Shown here piece after piece: positions 1-5,192 of a DNA stretch of 8,033 nucleotides. The stretch comes from Prevotellaceae bacterium. GTDB taxonomy: Bacteria; Bacteroidota; Bacteroidia; Bacteroidales; Bacteroidaceae. The translations under genes and the position numbers were made by a program. The DNA lies in assembly GCA_031262265.1 (NCBI GenBank), contig JAISIB010000202.1, forward strand, positions 1 through 8,033. The letters run 5' to 3'. A model generated the notes under the pieces. It was not told the DNA's origin and ran no database searches. It worked only from the letters and a program-made list of their open reading frames with translations. The first letter of the stretch is position 1. The number at the start of each line of letters is the position of its first letter.

Positions 1-57
1 CAGCTTCGTTCTCCTCACATAGAAGAGAATCGAAAAGTAATTCTTTTGCATACTCAT
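1..57 (-). CDS. N-terminus of a probable tyrosine recombinase (integrase), cut by window edge
   Basis: Only 19 codons are visible, starting at the ATG at 57-55 and running off the left edge; a second in-frame ATG lies at 51-49. The peptide reads MSMQKNYFSILFYVRRTKL. The F-S-I-L-F-Y-V-R-R-T-K-L pattern resembles the first strand of the arm-DNA-binding domain that opens many Bacteroidetes tyrosine recombinases (typically F-x-V-L-F-Y-L-R-K-x-K). These are site-specific integrases of conjugative transposons and genomic islands. No catalytic residues (R..H-x-x-R..Y) fall inside the window, so the call rests on N-terminal resemblance and position. The gene points away from the 3' end of tRNA-Lys about 240 bases away, a common arrangement for an island integrase beside its tRNA target. 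No Shine-Dalgarno motif is seen; a -7-like TAATTTTG lies just upstream (79-86). It could also be an unrelated protein or a truncated integrase remnant. Confidence 0.55.
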   Translation of the reverse strand, partial: MSMQKNYFSILFYVRRTKL

Positions 58-78
58 AATCGAATCGTTTTAATGGTT

Positions 79-86
79 CAAAATTA
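79..86 (-). promoter_or_regulatory. Possible -7 box of the integrase-like gene
   Basis: Read on the minus strand this is TAATTTTG, an exact match to the Bacteroidetes -7 consensus TAnnTTTG, 21 bases before the candidate start at 57. No TTTG is found at the usual 19-21 base spacing; the nearest upstream TTTG is 27 bases away. The match could be chance in AT-rich DNA. Confidence 0.3.
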
Positions 87-149
87 GCGACTACGATTGA
101 GAGTAATGCTACGCAAAATACTGCGTATCAGAGAGAAAGCATCTAATTC

Positions 150-231
150 GGTGGACAAAAAACCGGTTCGGGAAAAGTCCACCTATTTGGAAGCGTAAAA
201 GCTGCCGAAAGCCGCCTAAAGAGGTGGACTT
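150..231. repeat. Cluster of three GGTGGAC repeats in alternating orientation
   Basis: GGTGGAC occurs at 150-156, inverted (GTCCACC) at 177-183, and again direct at 223-229. The second and third copies belong to a perfect 10-base inverted repeat, AAGTCCACCT (175-184) and AGGTGGACTT (222-231), separated by 37 bases. The first and second copies form a 7-base inverted repeat around a 20-base centre containing ACCGGTTCGGG. The cluster fills the gap between the integrase-like start and the tRNA terminator. It could be arm-type or accessory binding sites of the recombinase, the scar or terminal repeat of an insertion sequence, or alternative RNA hairpins. The repeats are seen directly; the function is inference. 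Confidence 0.5.
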
Positions 232-275
232 GATAAAAACAAAAATCCCTGATAACGTTTCATTATCAGGGATTT
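232..275 (-). terminator. Rho-independent terminator of tRNA-Lys
   Basis: A perfect 13-base stem (243-255 with 263-275, core ATCCCTGATAA) encloses a 7-base loop. On the minus strand it is followed by the T-rich run TTTTTGTTTTTATC (245-232). It begins 25 bases past the 3' end of the tRNA gene and in the same direction, so it should end the tRNA transcript. It also insulates the tRNA gene from the integrase-like gene further downstream. Confidence 0.85.
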
Positions 276-299
276 GCGTTGAATTTCTTTGTCTTTCAG

Positions 300-372
300 T
301 GATCCGCCTGGGGCTCGAACCCAGGACCCCAACATTAAAAGTGTTGTGCTCTACCTGCTGAGCTAGCGAATC
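300..372 (-). tRNA. tRNA-Lys (anticodon UUU)
   Basis: The minus strand folds into a complete cloverleaf of 73 bases. The acceptor stem GATTCGC pairs with GCGGATC (one G-T pair), with discriminator A at 300. The D stem is GCTC/GAGC and the anticodon stem CAACA/TGTTG, with loop CTTTTAA and anticodon TTT (337-339). The variable loop has 5 bases and the T arm is CTGGG-TTCGAGC-CCCAG. It carries lysine to AAA and AAG codons. The 3' CCA is not encoded (the next bases are CTG), so it must be added after transcription, which is common in Bacteroidetes. A promoter lies just upstream and a terminator just downstream, so it appears to be a single-gene transcript. Its 3' end is a plausible integration site for the neighbouring integrase-like gene. 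Confidence 0.97.
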
Positions 373-398
373 AAAGGGCTTGTTTTGTTAAGCGGGTG

Positions 399-430
399 CA
401 AAGGTATGTGTAATATGCCTAACTTCCAAA
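399..430 (-). promoter_or_regulatory. Promoter of tRNA-Lys (TTTG-N20-TACCTTTG)
   Basis: On the minus strand a -33 TTTG (430-427) is followed after exactly 20 bases by TACCTTTG (406-399). This matches the Bacteroidetes primary-sigma consensus TTTG-N19-21-TAnnTTTG in both boxes and spacing. It predicts a start near 392 and a leader of about 20 bases before the tRNA 5' end at 372. Confidence 0.8.
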
Positions 431-450
431 CTAATTCTTGTTTTTTTGCC

Positions 451-458
451 TAACTTTG
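451..458 (+). promoter_or_regulatory. -7 box of the ettA promoter
   Basis: TAACTTTG matches the Bacteroidetes -7 consensus TAnnTTTG exactly and lies 38 bases before the ettA ATG at 497, giving a leader of roughly 30 bases. No clean TTTG is seen at the -33 position (about 427-432); that stretch overlaps the -33 box of the divergent tRNA-Lys promoter. The two promoters may therefore compete for the same DNA. Confidence 0.6.
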
Positions 459-496
459 CCCTCGATAACAAATTCACATATATCAAAATATACGGT

Positions 497-2182
497 ATGG
501 CAGACGATAAAAAAGTCATCTTCTCGATGGTGGGTGTTAGCAAAACGTTTCAACCCAATAAATACGTGCTGAAAGACATTTACTTGTCGTTCTTCTACGG
601 AGCAAAGATAGGTATCATCGGTTTGAACGGATCTGGTAAGTCGACGCTCATGAAAATTATCGCGGGGCTTGAGAAGTCCTATCAGGGAGAAGTCGTGTTT
701 TCGCCGGGCTATTCGGTCGGTTATTTGGAGCAGGAGCCTAAGCTCGATCCCGAGAAGACCGTGAAAGAAATCGTCATGGAAGGCGTGCAGCCCATCGTGG
801 ATGCGTTGGCGGAGTACGAATTGATTAATGCCAAGTTCGGCGAGCCGGAATATTACGAAGATCCGGATAAGATGGACAAACTGTTTCAGCGTCAGGCCGA
901 ACTGCAAGATGTGATCGATGCGACGGATGCGTGGAATTTGGATAGTAAGTTGGAGCGCGCGATGGATGCGCTGCGTTGTCCGCCCGAGGATCAGCCGGTG
1001 AAACATTTGTCGGGTGGCGAACGCCGCCGCATTGCGCTGTGTCGTTTGCTGTTGCAAAAACCGGATATACTACTGCTGGACGAACCGACTAACCACCTGG
1101 ATGCCGAAAGCATCGATTGGTTGGAGCAGCACCTACAACAATATGAGGGTACGGTCATAGCCGTGACGCACGACCGCTATTTTCTTGATCACGTGGCCGG
1201 TTGGATATTGGAACTCGACCGTGGCGAAGGGATTCCTTGGAAGGGGAACTATTCATCGTGGCTCGAACAAAAGACCAAACGTATGGAGATGGAGGAAAAG
1301 ACGGCCAGCAAACGGCGCAAAACCTTGGAGCGCGAGTTGGAATGGGTGCGGATGGCTCCCAAAGCTCGTCAGGCCAAGGGCAAGGCGCGCTTAAATTCAT
1401 ACGATAAACTCTTGAACGAGGACGTAAAGACGAAGGAAGAGAAATTAGAAATATTCATTCCCAACGGACCACGCCTTGGTAACAAGGTAATCGACGCGCA
1501 ACACGTCGCGAAAGCCTATGGTGAGAAGTTGCTCTTCGATGATCTGAACTTTACTTTGCCGCCCAACGGCATCGTGGGGGTCATTGGCCCTAACGGTGCG
1601 GGAAAAACGACGCTGTTCCGCCTGATTATGGGAATGGAAAAGGCCGATAAGGGCGTATTCGAGGTGGGCGAGACCGTCAAGTTGGCGTATGTCGACCAGC
1701 AGCACCGAGATATTGATCCGAACAAAAGCGTTTATCAAGTTATCTCGGGCGGCAACGAACTGCTGCGTATGGGCGGACGCGACGTTAATGCCCGCGCCTA
1801 TTTGTCGCGGTTTAACTTCTCAGGCGCGGATCAAGAGAAGTTGTGCGGCATCTTGTCCGGCGGCGAACGCAACCGTTTGCATTTGGCCATGGCCTTGAAG
1901 GAAGAGGGCAACGTCTTGTTGCTGGATGAGCCGACCAACGATATTGACGTCAATACCCTGCGTGCGCTGGAAGAAGGTCTGGAAGATTTTGCCGGTTGCG
2001 CGGTGATTATTTCACACGACCGCTGGTTCCTCGACCGTATCTGTACGCATATCCTCGCTTTCGAGGGCGATTCGAACGTTTTCTACTTCGAGGGTTCCTA
2101 TTCCGAGTACGAAGAGCACAAACAAAAGCGGCTGGGCAATGCCGAGCCGAAGCGTGTGCGCTACCGGAAGTTGACGGAGTAA
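497..2182 (+). CDS. ettA: Energy-dependent translational throttle protein EttA (ABC-F ATPase)
   Basis: A 561-residue twin-ATPase of the ABC-F family without membrane segments, close in length to E. coli EttA (555). Known EttA binds the ribosomal E site and gates entry into elongation according to the ATP/ADP ratio. NBD1 has Walker A GLNGSGKST (42-50), signature LSGGE (171-175), Walker B with DEPTNHLD (195-202, catalytic E196) and switch THDR (224-227). NBD2 has GPNGAGKTT (364-372), LSGGE (453-457), DEPTNDID (477-484, E478) and SHDR (506-509). The EttA-type arm insertion (about 93-145) and the charged linker that contacts P-site tRNA (about 242-322, with EWVR and KGKARL) are both present, which favours EttA over other ABC-F members. 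I chose the ATG at 497: it begins MADDKKVIFSMVGVSKTF as in the family. An in-frame TTG at 446 would place the -7 box inside the coding region. The gene diverges from tRNA-Lys and appears monocistronic. Confidence 0.95.
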   Translation: MADDKKVIFSMVGVSKTFQPNKYVLKDIYLSFFYGAKIGIIGLNGSGKSTLMKIIAGLEKSYQGEVVFSPGYSVGYLEQEPKLDPEKTVKEIVMEGVQPIVDALAEYELINAKFGEPEYYEDPDKMDKLFQRQAELQDVIDATDAWNLDSKLERAMDALRCPPEDQPVKHLSGGERRRIALCRLLLQKPDILLLDEPTNHLDAESIDWLEQHLQQYEGTVIAVTHDRYFLDHVAGWILELDRGEGIPWKGNYSSWLEQKTKRMEMEEKTASKRRKTLERELEWVRMAPKARQAKGKARLNSYDKLLNEDVKTKEEKLEIFIPNGPRLGNKVIDAQHVAKAYGEKLLFDDLNFTLPPNGIVGVIGPNGAGKTTLFRLIMGMEKADKGVFEVGETVKLAYVDQQHRDIDPNKSVYQVISGGNELLRMGGRDVNARAYLSRFNFSGADQEKLCGILSGGERNRLHLAMALKEEGNVLLLDEPTNDIDVNTLRALEEGLEDFAGCAVIISHDRWFLDRICTHILAFEGDSNVFYFEGSYSEYEEHKQKRLGNAEPKRVRYRKLTE

Positions 2183-2199
2183 CTTCGCTACCGTCAACT
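2169..2199. repeat. Hairpin over the ettA stop codon, possible weak terminator
   Basis: AGTTGACGG (2169-2177) pairs perfectly with CCGTCAACT (2191-2199) around a 13-base loop that contains the ettA stop codon. Neither strand has a T-run after the stem, so it is not a standard rho-independent terminator. It lies in the convergent junction, where only 36 bases separate ettA from the stop codon of the opposing gene, and may slow or end transcription in either direction. Confidence 0.4.
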
Positions 2200-2218
2200 C
2201 TCAAACCGGCGCGGCGGT

Positions 2219-2893
2219 CTACTTATAGTAAATGGGATAGACGATCGGACTCGTCTCCCATCTGCGCGTACTGACGTCGAACCATCGCTCCATGCCTACG
2301 CCTACCCCCCAATGTTCGGAGAATTTCCACTCGAAAGCTCCGCCGTACGAATGGTTCGGCATGAAAGGGGCGGCCGGTACGGGCACGGACTTATTGGTAA
2401 AGGAATACGTGCCGTAGACTCTGAGGCGCAGGTTCTCATCTATGCGGAAATCGGCCGCGCCGCGTAGCCCCGCGACGTTGGAGAGGTCGTTGTAGAATCG
2501 ATACTTGCCGGCGTACATGCCACCCGACAGGGTAATCGCATCCGTCAACCGATGATTGTACATAAGTGACGATTGGATGGCATTGCCCATCGTCGGTAAA
2601 TTCATTTGCGATTGCGATCCGGAAAGGAACGAACGATCATTTAACGGTAAGTAGGGTCGCTGCGGGGATGTTTTCAGTCGGAAAGAGGGTAAAGACGGTA
2701 TGCGCGTCTCATTCAACGGCGAGATAGTGAGGGCAGGTGGATGCGGCGCAATCACAAATCCGTTGTTCGTATGCAATAATAGGGGAATCTCACCGCCGAT
2801 CGTATCATGGCGCAACGAATCGACAGGCTCGACATTTTGTGACGATAGCCAAGTAGCCACACATAAGCAACTAAATAATGCGAGGGTGCGCAT
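2219..2893 (-). CDS. Secreted or outer-membrane beta-strand-rich protein, function unknown
   Basis: A 224-residue protein I do not recognise by name. Residues 1-19 look like a signal peptide (MR, then a hydrophobic run with C9 and C11, then LSSQ with likely cleavage near 18-19). The cysteines sit too early for a convincing lipobox. Residues 20-100 are proline-rich and low in secondary structure. From about 104 to the end the sequence alternates short aromatic/hydrophobic strands with polar turns (for example TLSGGMYAGKYRFY at 121-134, LRLRVYGTYSF at 155-165, HWGVGVGMERWFD at 194-206). This is typical of a small outer-membrane beta-barrel or a fragment of one. The C-terminus PIVYPIYYK is aromatic but does not end in the classical terminal phenylalanine. 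The gene starts at the ATG at 2893, stands alone, and converges on ettA. Role in the envelope is inference. Confidence 0.75.
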   Translation of the reverse strand: MRTLALFSCLCVATWLSSQNVEPVDSLRHDTIGGEIPLLLHTNNGFVIAPHPPALTISPLNETRIPSLPSFRLKTSPQRPYLPLNDRSFLSGSQSQMNLPTMGNAIQSSLMYNHRLTDAITLSGGMYAGKYRFYNDLSNVAGLRGAADFRIDENLRLRVYGTYSFTNKSVPVPAAPFMPNHSYGGAFEWKFSEHWGVGVGMERWFDVSTRRWETSPIVYPIYYK

Positions 2894-2918
2894 GGTAGGA
2901 CTTTCATTGATTACGAGG

Positions 2919-2926
2919 CAATTATA
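2919..2926 (-). promoter_or_regulatory. Weak -7-like box before the 224-residue envelope gene
   Basis: The minus strand reads TATAATTG, one mismatch from TAnnTTTG, 25 bases before the ATG at 2893. No TTTG lies at the expected -33 position. It is the best candidate in the 97 bases between the start codon and the mutB terminator tail, but weakly supported. Confidence 0.25.
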
Positions 2927-2950
2927 GGAAAGAAATCTTTGAATATCTTA

Positions 2951-2972
2951 CTTTGAAAATAAAATTTCAAAG
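2951..2972. repeat. Inverted repeat CTTTGAAA-N6-TTTCAAAG
   Basis: A perfect 8-base inverted repeat (2951-2958 and 2965-2972) around ATAAAA. It lies between the mutB terminator and the start of the 224-residue envelope gene, 58 bases upstream of that ATG. Its symmetry and AT-rich centre suit a dimeric regulator binding site, or a small RNA hairpin. No regulator can be named. Confidence 0.35.
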
Positions 2973-2980
2973 CATCCGGT

Positions 2981-3020
2981 TTAAAAAACATACGGGCTTC
3001 GTAAATTTACGAAGCCCGTA
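2981..3020 (-). terminator. Rho-independent terminator of the mutAB operon
   Basis: A perfect 30-base palindrome (2991-3020; half-site TACGGGCTTCGTAAA) is followed on the minus strand by TGTTTTTTAA (2990-2981). It begins 21 bases after the mutB stop codon and in the same direction. The strong GC arms plus T-run make it a convincing end of the operon, so no further gene is co-transcribed after mutB. Confidence 0.88.
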
Positions 3021-3041
3021 CGTGTCGGTAGCTCTTACAAA

Positions 3042-5186
3042 TTAATCTTCCATCAGGATGTGTAAGATTTGAGAAGCCGCCTTGGCAACAGGAGTACCAG
3101 GCCCAAAAATGGCGGCAACGCCTGCTTTGTAAAGGAAGTCGTAGTCTTGTGCGGGTATCACGCCGCCGGCTACAACGATGATGTCTTCTCGTCCGAGTTT
3201 TTTAAGCTCGTCGATGATTTGCGGAATGAGTGTTTTGTGTCCGGCAGCCAGTGAGGAGACGCCCACTACGTGTACGTCGTTCTCAACGGCTTCGCGCGCC
3301 GCTTCGGCAGGCGTCTGGAACAACGGACCCATGTCAACGTCGAAACCACAATCGGCATAACCGGTCGCAACGACTTTCGCGCCGCGGTCGTGACCGTCTT
3401 GCCCCATTTTTGCGACCATGATACGTGGCTGACGGCCTTCTTTCTTGGCAAATAGTTCTGCCAAACGAGCGGCTTCCTTGAAGTCCGGATCGTTTTTGCT
3501 CTCTGCTGAGTACACGCCTGATATAGTTCTGATAATTGCTTTATAACGTCCTACTATTTTCTCACAAGCATACGAGATTTCTCCCAGCGTGGCGCGTACG
3601 CGAGCGGCTTCGACGGCCAACTCCAAGAGGTTGCCTTTTCCGGTGCGTACGCATTCGGTGATCGCATCCAGTGCCTTGTCTACGTCGGCTTGGTTGCGGC
3701 CTTCCTTCAATATGCGCAAGTTTTCAATTTGCTCTTGGCGCACGGCCGTATTGTCGATTTCAAGAATATCAATCGGGGCTTCTTTTTCGAGACGATACTT
3801 GTTGACGCCGACAATCGTTTGTGCTCCCGAGTCGATGCGGGCTTGTGCGCGAGCGGCCGCCTCTTCGATGCGCATTTTGGGGATACCCGTTTCGATAGCC
3901 TTCGCCATTCCGCCGAGCTTCTCTATTTCTTCGATCAACGACCAGGCACGCTGTGCTATTTCGTTAGTCAGCGTTTCTACGTAGTAAGAGCCTGCCCATG
4001 GGTCTACGCTTTTGCAAACGTACGTTTCCTCTTGAATATAAATTTGCGTGTTACGGGCAATACGCGCAGAAAAGTCGGTAGGCAAAGCAATGGCTTCGTC
4101 CAGCGCATTGGTGTGTAGCGATTGCGTATGTCCCAGTGCGGCGGCCATCGCTTCGACGCAGGTACGTCCCACATTGTTGAACGGATCTTGCTCGGTGAGT
4201 GACCAACCGGACGTTTGACAGTGCGTACGCAAAGCCAGTGACTTCGGATTCTTCGGATTAAACTGCTTAACGATTTTTGCCCACAGCATACGAGCGGCGC
4301 GCATCTTGGCGATTTCCATAAAGTGGTTCATGCCGATCGCCCAGAAGAACGATAGACGCGGCGCGAACGAGTCGATGCTCATTCCTGCGCCTACACCGGC
4401 GCGCAGATACTCCAATCCGTCGGCCAACGTGTAAGCCAACTCAATATCTGCCGTCGCTCCTGCTTCCTGCATGTGGTAGCCCGAAATAGAGATGGAGTTA
4501 AACTTAGGCATCTTCTGAGCTGTGTACTCAAAGATGTCGGCAATGATTTTCATCGAGAATGCGGGCGGATAAATGTAGGTATTTCGCACCATAAACTCTT
4601 TCAGAATATCATTTTGGATAGTACCTGCCATCTCTTCCAAACGCGCTCCTTGTTCCAATCCGGCATTGATATAAAATGCCATAATAGGCAAAACGGCACC
4701 GTTCATAGTCATAGAGACAGACATCTTGTTCAAAGGAATGCCATCGAACAGCGTTTGCATGTTAGGTAACGAGCAAATGGAGACGCCGGCCTTTCCTACG
4801 TCGCCAACTACCCTTTCGTTGTCCGGATCATAGCCGCGATGTGTCGGTAGGTCGAAAGCTACGGAAAGCCCCTTCTGTCCCGAGGCCAAGTTGCGACGGT
4901 AAAAAGCGTTGGACTCTTCGGCTGTGGAGAATCCCGCATATTGGCGGATCGTCCACGGACGCATGACATACATCGTAGAGTATGGGCCGCGTAGATACGG
5001 AGCCACGCCGGAAGCATATCCCAGATGCTCCATTCCTTCGAGGTCTTCTTTCGTATAAACAGGCTTGACGTCGATGTGCTCGGGAGTGTGCCAGTCGGCA
5101 CTAATGGCGTTTGCCTTCTGCCATTCCGCACCGTTCGTCGGTTGGAAGGCCGCAAAAATATCTAAGTTCTTAAAGTTCGGTTTCAT
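3042..5186 (-). CDS. mutB: Methylmalonyl-CoA mutase large (catalytic) subunit
   Basis: A cytoplasmic, adenosylcobalamin-dependent enzyme of 714 residues, normal for the family. It interconverts (R)-methylmalonyl-CoA and succinyl-CoA; in fermenting Bacteroidales it leads succinate toward propionate. The N-terminal TIM-barrel domain (about 60-420) keeps the residues known from the Propionibacterium enzyme: Y83 in RQYAGF (their Y89), R201 in VRNTYIYPP (R207), and Y237-H238 in SGYHMQEAG (Y243-H244). The C-terminal cobalamin-binding domain (about 586-712) has K593 and DGHDRG at 597-602, where H599 is the lower cobalt ligand, followed by GVSSLAAGH (642-650) and the VAGGVIP loop (672-678). The ATG at 5186 follows the mutA stop after 6 bases, implying one transcript and probable translational coupling. 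A terminator follows directly. No defect is seen. Confidence 0.98.
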   Translation of the reverse strand: MKPNFKNLDIFAAFQPTNGAEWQKANAISADWHTPEHIDVKPVYTKEDLEGMEHLGYASGVAPYLRGPYSTMYVMRPWTIRQYAGFSTAEESNAFYRRNLASGQKGLSVAFDLPTHRGYDPDNERVVGDVGKAGVSICSLPNMQTLFDGIPLNKMSVSMTMNGAVLPIMAFYINAGLEQGARLEEMAGTIQNDILKEFMVRNTYIYPPAFSMKIIADIFEYTAQKMPKFNSISISGYHMQEAGATADIELAYTLADGLEYLRAGVGAGMSIDSFAPRLSFFWAIGMNHFMEIAKMRAARMLWAKIVKQFNPKNPKSLALRTHCQTSGWSLTEQDPFNNVGRTCVEAMAAALGHTQSLHTNALDEAIALPTDFSARIARNTQIYIQEETYVCKSVDPWAGSYYVETLTNEIAQRAWSLIEEIEKLGGMAKAIETGIPKMRIEEAAARAQARIDSGAQTIVGVNKYRLEKEAPIDILEIDNTAVRQEQIENLRILKEGRNQADVDKALDAITECVRTGKGNLLELAVEAARVRATLGEISYACEKIVGRYKAIIRTISGVYSAESKNDPDFKEAARLAELFAKKEGRQPRIMVAKMGQDGHDRGAKVVATGYADCGFDVDMGPLFQTPAEAAREAVENDVHVVGVSSLAAGHKTLIPQIIDELKKLGREDIIVVAGGVIPAQDYDFLYKAGVAAIFGPGTPVAKAASQILHILMED

Positions 5187-5192
5187 ATCTGG

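Noticed and set aside
446..496. Upstream TTG start that would extend ettA by 17 residues
   Set aside because: The extension has no similarity to EttA N-termini, would cover the -7 box at 451-458, and the ATG at 497 gives the usual family start.
431..1057. 208-residue open frame on the minus strand opposite ettA
   Set aside because: It lies antisense to a highly conserved ABC-F coding region, shows no recognisable domain and would start inside ettA.
3589..4118. Two overlapping open frames of 131 and 142 residues on the plus strand opposite mutB
   Set aside because: They are antisense to the conserved mutase domain, without motifs or a promoter; they reflect codon bias of the real gene.
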